This document shows positions 20,478 to 28,779 of a DNA stretch of 64,000 nt, piece by piece. The stretch is from Luminiphilus syltensis NOR5-1B. GTDB lineage: Bacteria > Pseudomonadota > Gammaproteobacteria > Pseudomonadales > Halieaceae. The stretch lies in NCBI RefSeq assembly GCF_000158175.1, contig NZ_DS999411.1, positions 1,912,929 through 1,976,928 of the forward strand. The letters are read 5' to 3'. The notes beneath the pieces are model-generated. The model saw only the letters and a list, made by a program, of their open reading frames with translations, was not told the DNA's origin and ran no database searches. Position numbers and translations under genes: made by a program. How positions within the stretch are numbered: the stretch's first letter is position 1; every line of letters starts with the position of its first letter.

Positions 20478-21346
20478 CGGGGCTGACCGAGTCGCATCAG
20501 ACCCTCCTGTGCTGTTGATGCCAATAGTTTTCCTCGACGGGACCAAAGCTCTCCCCGACTAAATCCCCGGGCGTTGTCAGACCAGGGTGACTCACTGGTG
20601 TAGAGCACAAAATCGTTCAAATCCGGTGGGTTGTGAAACCAGATGGCGTGGTCAAGACTCGCCGCATTGAATTTGCCATCGAACAGGTCACCCTCGTGCG
20701 CAACGAATGCTGCCGAAAGCAGGGTGTAATCCGATAACATCGCGAGGGCAGCCTGCTGAAGCTGAATGTTTTCAGTGGGCATGCGGCCCCGGATGCGAAA
20801 CCACGATGCCTTGTGCGCCCCCCCGGTCTGAGTGGCTCCCTTACTCGCTGTTCGAAGTTCGATGTGAAAGAGGTCGAGCAGGCGGTACCGTTGGTTGAGC
20901 GTGAGGCCCTCTTTATCGATAGGATTCAGGACCTCGCAGTGTTCTGGGTCGAGTATCTCAGGCATGGCTTCTTGATGGCTCAGACCTTCTTCCCTGATAT
21001 GAAAGCTGATGGCGGCGCTGAAAATCGCCTTACCGTTTTGTGAGGCAATCACCTGACGAGTTGAAAAAGAGCGACCATCGCGCAAGATTTCGACGTCAAA
21101 TTTAATGGGTAACTGCGGATCCCCTCCGCGCAGAAAGTAGGCGTGCATGGAGTGCGCGACGAGTGTATCCGGGACACTCAAGTAGCCGGCCAGAAGCGAT
21201 TGCGCCAAAACCTGGCCGCCAAATACCCGTCCCTCAGCCTGGGGACTATCGCCAAAGAGTTGACCGTGGTCGCGAGGCCGCGGTGACATTTGACGCATCA
21301 TTCGAAGAAAGGGGTTCTGTATTTCGACGGATTCCACGGCTATCAA
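20474..21346 (-). CDS. tesB: Acyl-CoA thioesterase II (TesB family)
   Basis: 290 residues, double hot-dog fold. N-terminal half contains GRVFGGQVLAQSLLAGYLSV and SMHAYFLRGGDPQLPIKFDV, the C-terminal half ASLDHAIWFHNPPDLNDFVL (catalytic Asp) and GFSRGELWSRRGKLLASTAQEG, all TesB hallmarks. It cleaves acyl-CoA to free acid and CoA, typically to release chains that block beta-oxidation. A TTG start overlaps the stop of the double-TetR gene (TTGA); a GTG 9 bases further in is an alternative. Likely co-transcribed with, and controlled by, that regulator. Confidence 0.93.
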   Translation of the reverse strand: MIAVESVEIQNPFLRMMRQMSPRPRDHGQLFGDSPQAEGRVFGGQVLAQSLLAGYLSVPDTLVAHSMHAYFLRGGDPQLPIKFDVEILRDGRSFSTRQVIASQNGKAIFSAAISFHIREEGLSHQEAMPEILDPEHCEVLNPIDKEGLTLNQRYRLLDLFHIELRTASKGATQTGGAHKASWFRIRGRMPTENIQLQQAALAMLSDYTLLSAAFVAHEGDLFDGKFNAASLDHAIWFHNPPDLNDFVLYTSESPWSDNARGFSRGELWSRRGKLLASTAQEGLMRLGQPR

Positions 21347-22617
21347 ACAGACTTCAGACCGAAATAGAAGACATCGAAATAGTCAACTGCCGTTGAGTCC
21401 AGATCGTCGACCTTTCGCCATAGGTCGATGTCCATTGATGCGTTTATAGCGCCCATCATCAGGTTTTTGACCACCGTGGTGCCAATGGGTCGTAACAGTC
21501 CTTCGGCGACACCCTGATCAATAAAGCTGGCCAGATAATCATTCAGGCGCTCGGTTCGAGCCAGCACCTTGCGTCGTTTCATGGGAGATAGCGCGGTAAT
21601 AGTGTTGTAGCGGATAAGGGGTCCGAGTTCTGAGTTTTGAACATTAAAAATTCGTCGGCAGGCTTGGTCGAGTTTCTCGGGTCCGTTGAGCGACTGCGCA
21701 TCGATTTCAGAATGAATAGCCTCTAACTGATCCATTGAATAGTCGTAGCATTGTGTGAGTAATGATTCCTTGTTGGCGAAGTGATAATAAAAGGCGCCCT
21801 TCGAGACCTGCAGGTTTTCAGCGATTTCGTCCAAAGAAGTGCCATTGAAGCCCTTCGTATTGAAAAAGCGTGTTCCCGCTTTGAAAAAGGCCTCCTGCTT
21901 GATTCTATTCTGCGCTTCACGATCAAACCCTCGTGCCGATACAGGGGTTCCTTGCATGAAAGGATGCATGGCGGGGTTGTAGTCACATTCCGCTGAGAAT
22001 AAGCCGCGGGTAAAGAGGTCGCGCATGGCGCCACCCGCTCTGGCGGCGTCGGCTGGTTTCATCTCGTAGAGCCAGTAAAAAGACCAGTCCAGGGCGCCGA
22101 TAAGAGCTCTTGCGGTCGTGGTGGAATGGCTCTGGCGGATAGTTCCTGATGTCATGCCCTCGCGGAGATAACCCCTGACGCGAAGAAATATATCGAGATA
22201 GCGCTTCTCGAGGAATTCCTTGTGTCCAGCCTTTAGCGAGGCGATCTCTAGCGGTGCTGCAAAATAGTCGCCTCTACCAGCCAGGGCATCCAGAATGGTA
22301 TCGAAATGCCGTTGCATAAAGCCCAGAATGCGCTCTAGCGGGTCATTGGTCTCGAGCTCAACCTGATCCAATGTCTGATGCGCATTGGCAATCGAGGCCT
22401 CGTAGCATTGGAAGATCAGGTCTTCCTTGGTTTTAACGTAGTAGTAGAGGCTGGTTTTGGTCAGCCCCAACTTCGAGGCGACATCGGCTAGCGTCGTCGC
22501 TCGTGCGCCTCGGGTATTGAAGAGCTTTGCAGCCCGCGACAATATGGCATGACGCTTAGCCTCGTGTTGAATGCCGCGATTGAAGGGAGATTCGCTGCTG
22601 CTGGGTTGTCCTGCCAA
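21343..22617 (-). CDS. Tandem TetR-family regulator (two complete TetR units in one protein)
   Basis: 424 residues, twice the length of a usual TetR protein. The first unit has its helix-turn-helix at about residues 41-60 (TTLADVASKLGLTKTSLYYY) and a ligand domain to about 215. A second, clearly related unit begins near residue 235, with helix-turn-helix at 260-280 (TSLDEIAENLQVSKGAFYYH) and its own C-terminal domain. Start is a TTG; no ATG is near. It forms an operon with tesB and is divergent from an enoyl-CoA hydratase gene, so it likely senses an acyl-CoA. A perfect 14-bp palindrome lies 25 bases upstream and is a likely operator. Confidence 0.88.
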   Translation of the reverse strand: MAGQPSSSESPFNRGIQHEAKRHAILSRAAKLFNTRGARATTLADVASKLGLTKTSLYYYVKTKEDLIFQCYEASIANAHQTLDQVELETNDPLERILGFMQRHFDTILDALAGRGDYFAAPLEIASLKAGHKEFLEKRYLDIFLRVRGYLREGMTSGTIRQSHSTTTARALIGALDWSFYWLYEMKPADAARAGGAMRDLFTRGLFSAECDYNPAMHPFMQGTPVSARGFDREAQNRIKQEAFFKAGTRFFNTKGFNGTSLDEIAENLQVSKGAFYYHFANKESLLTQCYDYSMDQLEAIHSEIDAQSLNGPEKLDQACRRIFNVQNSELGPLIRYNTITALSPMKRRKVLARTERLNDYLASFIDQGVAEGLLRPIGTTVVKNLMMGAINASMDIDLWRKVDDLDSTAVDYFDVFYFGLKSV

Positions 22618-22642
22618 TGATCCGCCGCCTGTGTGACCGGTG

Positions 22643-22656
22643 CATAGAATTCTATG
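22643..22656. promoter_or_regulatory. Perfect palindrome, candidate operator of the double TetR regulator
   Basis: CATAGAATTCTATG is its own reverse complement. It is the clearest inverted repeat in the 190-base divergent region between the TetR gene (start 22617) and the enoyl-CoA hydratase gene (start 22808). TetR proteins bind such short palindromes. No second copy is seen in the gap. Confidence 0.55.
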
Positions 22657-22807
22657 AGTTCGAAGATTTGAACCTTAGGTATTTTATTTGTCGCTGTCTA
22701 TAGTGGCCGTCAGTATCGATAGCTGTCGCGTTGTTACAGGAATTTTGAAATCCCTTGTTTTAGGTGTGCGAAAATCACGCGCTTCTGATGCCGTTGACGA
22801 GACTCGT

Positions 22808-23560
22808 ATGACCAAGACCGTGATTTTTGAACAAAACGCTGGGGTCGCTAGTATTATTCTCAATAATACCGAGAAACATAATTCGCTCGGTCAGGTTGAA
22901 ATTTCGGCGATTGAGACTGCACTTAACACCTTGCCAGACGATATTCGAGTGGTTGTGCTCGTAAGCGGGGGAGGTCCCACCTTTTGCGGCGGGGCCTCTC
23001 TGAAGGAGCTCTCCTCCGGCGAACTGAGTGGTGATCGTTTTCAGGCGATGACTAACCATTTCGCACACCTACCCATCCCGACGGTGGCGATCATTAATGG
23101 CAATGTCTTTGGCGGCGGATTTGAACTGGCGGTCAGCTGCGATTTTCGTATCTGCGCCAGCGATATCACCGCTCGTATTCCCGCGGCTGAACTCGGTCTC
23201 TGCTATCCCATCGATGGTATTCGGCGGATTACTGCCCGGCTAGGCATTAATACGGCACGACGGCTGCTGGTCGGTGCCGAGCAGTTCGGTGCGGATGATA
23301 TGAAGGCCCTCGGAATGGTGAGTGAGGTCGCAGAACCCGCGGCGGTTGTCGATACGGGTATGCAAATCGCAGAACGGCTTAGCGGCTTGGCACCGCTCTC
23401 AGTGAGGGCAATGCTTGAGATTATCCGCCAAACTGAAGAGGATCGATTTGATCCGGCCAGAGCCGCGGAACTTGCAGATATATGTTCAGGTTCCAATGAT
23501 CTCAAGGAGGGGTTAGCTGCAAAGCGCGAGCGTCGTACTGCAGAGTTCCATGGTCACTAA
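22808..23560 (+). CDS. Enoyl-CoA hydratase/isomerase family protein
   Basis: ATG 22808 gives 250 residues; the frame is open 120 bases upstream but those residues are not family-like. Crotonase fold: LNNTEKHNSLGQVEISAIE, VVVLVSGGGPTFCGGASLKEL (first oxyanion-hole region), and INGNVFGGGFELAVSCDFRIC (second oxyanion hole). The catalytic Glu pair of E. coli FadB-type hydratases is only partly recognisable: IPAAELGLCYPIDGIRR carries one Glu. Likely a CoA-substrate hydratase, isomerase or hydrolase in the lipid block, regulated by the divergent double TetR protein. Confidence 0.87.
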   Translation: MTKTVIFEQNAGVASIILNNTEKHNSLGQVEISAIETALNTLPDDIRVVVLVSGGGPTFCGGASLKELSSGELSGDRFQAMTNHFAHLPIPTVAIINGNVFGGGFELAVSCDFRICASDITARIPAAELGLCYPIDGIRRITARLGINTARRLLVGAEQFGADDMKALGMVSEVAEPAAVVDTGMQIAERLSGLAPLSVRAMLEIIRQTEEDRFDPARAAELADICSGSNDLKEGLAAKRERRTAEFHGH

Positions 23561-23580
23561 GAAGCGTTCAGCGTTACCGG

Positions 23581-26500
23581 TTAACTATCGGCAGGCGCGT
23601 TAAGTCGCTGCCACTCCCGAAGCGCTGTTTTACTGCGATCTTTAACCGAAATGATCTTCTCCAATTCTTCCTCTGTGAGGGGTGCACGACCCCTCGTACT
23701 CGATTTCTCGAGTTCATCAGTCAGTTTGGCAAGCGCTGTTGCACCTATATTGAGGCTCATTGACTTCAGTGCATGAGCTCGCTTTCTGAGGCTTTCAAGA
23801 TCTTCGCTTCGGACTAACTCCCAAAGGGATTCGACCTCGTTATCCGCCTGGTTTTCGAACGCGTTTAGTAGCCTCTCAAGGAGTCCCGCGCCGGACTGTG
23901 GATTAAGCTTCACAATCGAATTCAGAGTTTCTTCTTTAACAAGCGCAGCATTTTCTGGACTAATGCTGATAGTGGTAGACGCTAGGGCCTGTTTTTCAAG
24001 CGGTTCTTCATTGTTAGAGCAGGCAGGTGCCAGTTTTCGGATGGCCTTCTCAATTTGGGGTGCTGTACAGGGCTTCATTAGGAAGTCATCCATCCCTGCT
24101 TCAAGGGCACGTTCGCGCTCATTAGCAACAGAGCCTGCCGTCAGTGCAATAATAACGCTGGGGTGGCGGCCTTCTGCAACTTCGAATCGACGAATTTCTC
24201 TCGTGGCGTCAAATCCATCCATGATGGGCATTTGACAATCCATGAGGACCAGGTCGAAATGATGTTCTGAAAAAAGGGCGACACCACGCTCGCCATTCTC
24301 TGCAATCGTTGTATCGAAACCCAGGCTTGCCAATATCTCAGCTGCAAGCATCTGATTGACGACGTTGTCCTCGACCACCAGCACTTTGCCACTTAAGTCA
24401 CCTGGTTTGTCATCTGTCGGCTCAACCAGTGGTACTCCAGAGCAGGCGTCCACCAGACCTGCGGTTGTAATGGGTTTGTGCATGCAAGACCATTGGCTTG
24501 TAGATCGGCGTTGTCCCAGGCTATGTATTCCCGTCATGAGCACCTTTTGAGCACTGCTTTTACTCGATTCGATATCGTAGATCACCGACTGATCGAGTTT
24601 TTCGTCAACTAGAATGGCGTTGCTGACGACTAGTGAATCAACCTCTTCTGGACTTACTCTCAAGCATTCAATACCCACCCTGATTCCCAACGAGGTAATT
24701 GACTGAGCAAGTAGATCGTCGTCCGTAATCACTCCGACACGAAAATCGAAACTGATGGGCTGTATCTCTACTGGCATCAATGGCAGTTCGACTTCCACAA
24801 GAGTGCCCGTGCCGTCGCCAGACTCAAGAATGTCCAATTTGCCGCCCAATAGGGTTGCGAAATTGCGGCAAATGGTAAGACCAAGACCAGTGCCGCCATA
24901 TTTTCGGGTGGTGCTGGCATCTGCCTGAGTGAATTTCTCAAATATCCTATCTCTGACCTCCTCGTGGATGCCGATACCCGTATCCTGAACCGCAATAGAA
25001 ATGGTGTCGTCGATAGTGCGCTGCACACGAACCGTGATATGACCTCTGTCAGTAAATTTGATGGCATTACCGAGCAGGTTGGTCACAATCTGCCGGATTT
25101 TCTGCGAATCGCCGCGATAGCGGTTGGCAATGCCTGCCTCTGGCAAATGATAAATCGCCAGCCCTTTCTTCTGCGCCGGCTCGCCCTGCAGATAGCAGAC
25201 CTCATCAATCAATTCGATCAAGTCGAAGTCAGTTTCTTCCACTTCCATGCGATCCGCCTCGATTTTGGCGAGATCGAGAATTTCATTAATCAGATGCAGA
25301 AGCGTTTTTCCACTGTTCAATGCCGCTTTTGTAAAGCGACGCTGTTGCGGCGTGATGTCGGTCTTGATGAGCAATTCGTTCATGCCAATCATGCCGTGCA
25401 GCGGTGTGCGAATCTCATGGCTCATTACTGCCAGAAATTCCGATTTTGCACGGTTGGCTTCCTCCGCCTCGCGAGTGGCGAGTTCAAGGTCGAGCGTCCT
25501 CTCCTGTACTCGCTGTGTGAGCTCTCGCTCTCGCGCCTCGGCTTGGGCCAAATTCACGCGCGACCGCCACATCAGCAACGCGATAAGTGCCAGTGCGGAA
25601 AGCACGTAGGCAATGTATGCCAATTGACTCAACCACCAGGGCGGGCTCACCGCGATGGGTATCTGTAGACCCTCCCAATTCCAGTTGCCAAAACTACTCT
25701 TGGCAGCAACCTCCAGCATGTAATCGCCGGGCGGCAACGTAGTCAGGCTCACGGTTCGCTCATTGCCTTTATAAATCCACTCCTCTTCCAGTCCATTAAT
25801 TCGATACGCGTACTGTATCTCTTCGGGAGCAATGTATTCAGCCGCGAAAAACTCGATCGAAGCGATCTTGTCTTCGTGTGACAGATTTAGTGAAAAGTTG
25901 GTATCTGTGGCGCTGAAAGGAATTTGGGCTTCCATCACTTTGATTGAGGAAATACCAACCTTTATGGGTGGTGGCTCTTTTACACCTGAGACATTCGCGA
26001 GAATATGAACACCGCGAGTGCTACCAAAATATATTCTATTGGGATTCTTGCTAAAGGAAGCTCCCATGTTGAATTCGGTTCTGCGTAAACCTAGCTGAGT
26101 GCTGAAGTGCTGATATTCGAAATTGCTTGGGTCGAATCGAGTTAATCCTAGGTTATGTGATAACCAGATCAGTTTTTTTTCATCGTAGTGTATGCCAAGA
26201 ATAGATAGGCTCGGTAGCTGGAGCTGACGTGACAAGCTTTGTGCAGATTCAATGTTTCCCAGGTTATCGCGCTTAACGTGGATAAGACCGTGGGTATATG
26301 TGCCTACCCAGAGTTCATTATCTTGGCCATGAGCCAGCTCCCAAACCAGCACATCGCTAACATTGGATCCTTCAGAGCTACTAAGGTATTGAGAAAGGCC
26401 TAGAGGCTTCAATTTTTTTAACTGGGGATCAAGATGCATGATTCCATTTTGGGTGCCAACTAAAACTCCACCATCAAAATCTTCAAGTAGTGCAAAAGCA

Positions 26501-27972
26501 CTGTCGTTTTCTGATCCAGTCGTGCCCGATCGGATAGTACGGATGACTCTGCCGTCTTCTGATACTACGCTCAAACCGCCGCCCCACGTGGCAACCACTA
26601 TCTCTCCTGAGGGAGTGCTGGTAATGGCAGTAATCCCACGAGAATGCAGTGCGAAGTTGGAGTCGGGATCATAGTCAATTGGATAAACGGCATCCTCGCG
26701 GATTTCGTATTTAAATAGGCCTCCCTCAAAGGTTCCGATCCAAAGATTATTTTCGTCCGCATTAAGAGCCATGATCGTGTCGTCGACCAGCGCCTGGTGC
26801 GTCCCACTATTGATCGATGAAAAGCTCGAAGATCCTGGTTTTCTAAAGTTCACCCCAGCTTCAGTACCTATCCAGAGCGTTCCATCTTGTGTTTCGACTA
26901 TGGCGTTAACTTCGTCGCTTGAAAGATCAGAGTTGGATTGATTGATGGTTTGGAGAACACTCTCTCGCCCTTGGACGAGACCTCGATGCGTCCCAATCCA
27001 GAATGTTCCATCGCTGGATTTGTTAATACTATATATCGGGTCGTCAGGTATCCCATCATTGAACTCCGTATAAATCGAGAAGGTTCTTCCACCATCCTCA
27101 CTTATCGCGACGCCCTCGGCGGTACCAACCCAGATTCTTCCATCTTCATAAAAAGTCGTATAAACGACATCAGACGGTAATTGAAGGTAAGTCTTGTCCG
27201 CTGTGATTTGACGCTGTTGTTTAGTGCCTATGTCATATACGAAAACCCCAGCATTCTGAGTTGCAAGCCATATCTCATTTTCATGAATCTCGGCAGAGTA
27301 TGGATAACTATCAGAGACGGACGCGTCGGCTATAATGGGCTCGGCAATTATCTCCGTGCCATTTATTTCAAGTTTATAAACGCCTTTATCTGCTAAAAGC
27401 GCATAAGCTGAATCTTCACTTGAGTTGATGATATCGATAACACGATCTTCATCGTCAAATAAGTCCAATGGAAGTGGAAAAGAGAACATCTTCTCAACTT
27501 CCGGCAGGAAAACACCGATCGCCCCCTGCATTCCTAGCCAAATTCTATTCCTACCGTCGATAGACATAGAAAAAATTGATAAGTCAGCAGTTTCGAGTAC
27601 GGCAGGGGTGTTGAAGGATCTGTTTGCAAGATCGAAAGATTGAAGAGATGTAGATTTGGCGACCCAAACAATCCCTTCCGTGGTCTCTACAATCCCACGA
27701 AATTGTCCCGGGGCAAGATTCCCTGCATTGTTAGCCGCGCTATATTGCTCGACTCTCTTACCGTCGTATCGATTTAGGCCTTCCTGTGTTGCGAACCAGA
27801 GCGAGCCAGATCTGTCCTGAAGTATACTGGTGACTACACTTTGGCTGAGACCTGCGGAAACAGGAGATTCCCAAAAAATGAGGTCAGTTGTGGCTAAGCT
27901 AGCTTCGGCTTGGTGGGGACCTAGCTGGCTAATTAGTCCTACCGCTAGAATCCAGTTCGATATGCGCAACAT
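23581..27972 (-). CDS. Hybrid sensor histidine kinase with periplasmic beta-propeller (Reg_prop-Y_Y_Y-HisKA-HATPase-REC-REC-HPt)
   Basis: I start at ATG 27972 (1463 residues), which yields a signal peptide ([15 protein letters not shown] to about residue 24); a TTG 51 bases upstream is possible. In order: about 14 two-component-regulator propeller repeats (residues ~45-715; many copies of a LWIGT-x-GV/GL-like motif), a Y_Y_Y domain (~715-780), one transmembrane segment (~785-805), a coiled coil, HisKA with phospho-His 852 ([12 protein letters not shown]), HATPase (NLLGNAIKF and GGTGLGLTI), a divergent receiver (~1095-1185), a receiver with phospho-Asp 1245 ([11 protein letters not shown]), and an HPt domain with His 1400 (RAHALKSM). 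This is a BarA/ArcB-style phosphorelay with a large periplasmic ligand sensor. The sensor part is visibly more AT-rich than the kinase part. No DNA-binding output is attached, so the HPt must pass phosphate on; the nearest receiver is the REC-GGDEF-EAL protein three genes away. Confidence 0.9.
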   Translation of the reverse strand: MLRISNWILAVGLISQLGPHQAEASLATTDLIFWESPVSAGLSQSVVTSILQDRSGSLWFATQEGLNRYDGKRVEQYSAANNAGNLAPGQFRGIVETTEGIVWVAKSTSLQSFDLANRSFNTPAVLETADLSIFSMSIDGRNRIWLGMQGAIGVFLPEVEKMFSFPLPLDLFDDEDRVIDIINSSEDSAYALLADKGVYKLEINGTEIIAEPIIADASVSDSYPYSAEIHENEIWLATQNAGVFVYDIGTKQQRQITADKTYLQLPSDVVYTTFYEDGRIWVGTAEGVAISEDGGRTFSIYTEFNDGIPDDPIYSINKSSDGTFWIGTHRGLVQGRESVLQTINQSNSDLSSDEVNAIVETQDGTLWIGTEAGVNFRKPGSSSFSSINSGTHQALVDDTIMALNADENNLWIGTFEGGLFKYEIREDAVYPIDYDPDSNFALHSRGITAITSTPSGEIVVATWGGGLSVVSEDGRVIRTIRSGTTGSENDSAFALLEDFDGGVLVGTQNGIMHLDPQLKKLKPLGLSQYLSSSEGSNVSDVLVWELAHGQDNELWVGTYTHGLIHVKRDNLGNIESAQSLSRQLQLPSLSILGIHYDEKKLIWLSHNLGLTRFDPSNFEYQHFSTQLGLRRTEFNMGASFSKNPNRIYFGSTRGVHILANVSGVKEPPPIKVGISSIKVMEAQIPFSATDTNFSLNLSHEDKIASIEFFAAEYIAPEEIQYAYRINGLEEEWIYKGNERTVSLTTLPPGDYMLEVAAKSSFGNWNWEGLQIPIAVSPPWWLSQLAYIAYVLSALALIALLMWRSRVNLAQAEARERELTQRVQERTLDLELATREAEEANRAKSEFLAVMSHEIRTPLHGMIGMNELLIKTDITPQQRRFTKAALNSGKTLLHLINEILDLAKIEADRMEVEETDFDLIELIDEVCYLQGEPAQKKGLAIYHLPEAGIANRYRGDSQKIRQIVTNLLGNAIKFTDRGHITVRVQRTIDDTISIAVQDTGIGIHEEVRDRIFEKFTQADASTTRKYGGTGLGLTICRNFATLLGGKLDILESGDGTGTLVEVELPLMPVEIQPISFDFRVGVITDDDLLAQSITSLGIRVGIECLRVSPEEVDSLVVSNAILVDEKLDQSVIYDIESSKSSAQKVLMTGIHSLGQRRSTSQWSCMHKPITTAGLVDACSGVPLVEPTDDKPGDLSGKVLVVEDNVVNQMLAAEILASLGFDTTIAENGERGVALFSEHHFDLVLMDCQMPIMDGFDATREIRRFEVAEGRHPSVIIALTAGSVANERERALEAGMDDFLMKPCTAPQIEKAIRKLAPACSNNEEPLEKQALASTTISISPENAALVKEETLNSIVKLNPQSGAGLLERLLNAFENQADNEVESLWELVRSEDLESLRKRAHALKSMSLNIGATALAKLTDELEKSSTRGRAPLTEEELEKIISVKDRSKTALREWQRLNAPADS

Positions 27973-28083
27973 TTTTGGTCTGGCCAGTGATGAATATTTC
28001 GGCTGTGATTGTCGGTAGTGCAATAAATACCAGCAACTTGAGTGACGAGATTATCATCATATTGCGCCTTAGGTGATTCATGC

Positions 28084-28122
28084 ACACACAAAAAAGGAGG
28101 CTTTGCCCCCTTTTTTGTGTGT
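28084..28122 (-). terminator. Rho-independent terminator of the repeat-peptide gene
   Basis: An 18-base arm at 28084-28101 pairs with 28105-28122 (one mismatch, loop of three). The arm contains a run of A and the opposite arm a run of T around a GC block, so it can terminate in both directions. It begins 20 bases after the TAA of the peptide gene and separates it from the kinase gene, so the peptide is probably made from its own strong, discrete mRNA. Confidence 0.85.
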
Positions 28123-28141
28123 TGGTTTGATAATGCAGTTA

Positions 28142-28606
28142 TTAACGTAAGCCTTGGCCCACTCGGATGCCCCAGCGGTGCCGCACCTGATCTGCGTCTG
28201 CCCTGATTCCCCAACGATGTCGCGCTTGATCGGCGTCTGCTCTAATTCCCCAGCGATGGCGTGCTTGGTCGGCGTCTGCTCTGATTCCCCAACGATGACG
28301 AACCTGATCAGCGTCAGCACTTTCTTCATTGCTGGCTACAGGAGCATCGGTAGCAGAGGTATTGGATTCTGCCCACTTTAGCGTGGCACGGTTGCTGCTC
28401 GCTTGTGCATCGGTATTTGCTGAGGAAACAGCGCGCCCCTCTGCCCACTTGAACGTGGCGTAGTTACTTTTTCCGGCGATGCTACCCGCCACATTCTGAA
28501 CGGCAGTCATACCACCGCGAAGTTGGTCTTCGGCAACCGTTGTTGACGCTGCGATGGCGAAACAGGCCGCGATCGATGTGGTGCTTACGATTTTCTTAAT
28601 GCCCAT
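28142..28606 (-). CDS. Secreted repeat-peptide precursor (candidate signalling peptide; unknown family)
   Basis: 154 residues, ATG with a GAGG Shine-Dalgarno 8 bases upstream. Residues 1-25 form a signal peptide (KK, then hydrophobic VSTTSIAACFAIAA, cleavage likely after TVA); C15 in IAAC could alternatively be a lipobox but the hydrophobic stretch before it is short. After a Ser/Thr/Ala-rich pro-region with two W-centred units (ATFKWAE at 50-56 and ATLKWAE at 74-80), residues 97-148 are four exact tandem 13-residue repeats of ADADQ(V/A)RHRWGIR, and the protein ends VGQGLR. All repeats end in Arg. I do not recognise the family. The overall plan resembles fungal pheromone precursors with repeated copies and acidic-Ala spacers. 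It lies between a subtilase gene and a sensor-kinase gene on the same strand. Function is inferred, not shown. Confidence 0.8.
   Translation of the reverse strand: MGIKKIVSTTSIAACFAIAASTTVAEDQLRGGMTAVQNVAGSIAGKSNYATFKWAEGRAVSSANTDAQASSNRATLKWAESNTSATDAPVASNEESADADQVRHRWGIRADADQARHRWGIRADADQARHRWGIRADADQVRHRWGIRVGQGLR
28163..28318 (-). repeat. Four tandem 39-bp units encoding the 13-residue peptide repeat
   Basis: Units at 28280-28318, 28241-28279, 28202-28240 and 28163-28201 (in order of translation) each encode 13 residues, and the peptide differs only at position 6 (V, A, A, V). At DNA level 11 of 13 codons vary among copies, ten of them by synonymous changes only; the Arg at position 7 uses CGT, CGC, CGA and CGG in the four copies. 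Only the GAC (Asp2) and TGG (Trp10) codons are invariant. Such divergence with a fixed peptide implies an old array under selection for its amino acids. Confidence 0.95.
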
Positions 28607-28717
28607 GACTGTTACCTCGTTAACTGCGTTGTCTCTTGGAAAAAGGTGCGCGGTGCTGCGCTTTCCTTGATGTCATGACTGACTCTAGAGACGACTGGAG
28701 GTAAGTCGAAGCATATC

Positions 28718-28737
28718 CATTACCCAAATGGGTTATG
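28718..28737. promoter_or_regulatory. Imperfect 20-bp palindrome upstream of the peptide gene
   Basis: Two 10-base arms centred between 28727 and 28728 (cattacccaa and atgggttatg) pair at 8 of 10 positions. It sits in the 173-base gap between the subtilase gene and the peptide gene, about 110 bases before the peptide ATG. No T tract follows on the minus strand, so it is more likely an operator than a terminator. I found no convincing -35/-10 pair in this gap. Confidence 0.4.
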
Positions 28738-28779
28738 TGATCAACTAAGGTTAATGTCGGTTGGAAATGGGGTTGACGG

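Noticed and set aside
28078-28329. Alternative 83-residue frame over the peptide repeats, also repetitive
   Set aside because: The repeat unit is 39 bases, a multiple of three, so all frames are periodic. The chosen frame has a signal peptide, a ribosome binding site and silent-site divergence; the alternative has none and runs through the terminator.
28563-28565. Lipobox Cys15 in the peptide precursor, making it a lipoprotein
   Set aside because: IAAC fits the pattern, but the hydrophobic stretch before it is only about 8 residues and a better type I cleavage site follows at TVA/ED; kept only as a remote alternative.
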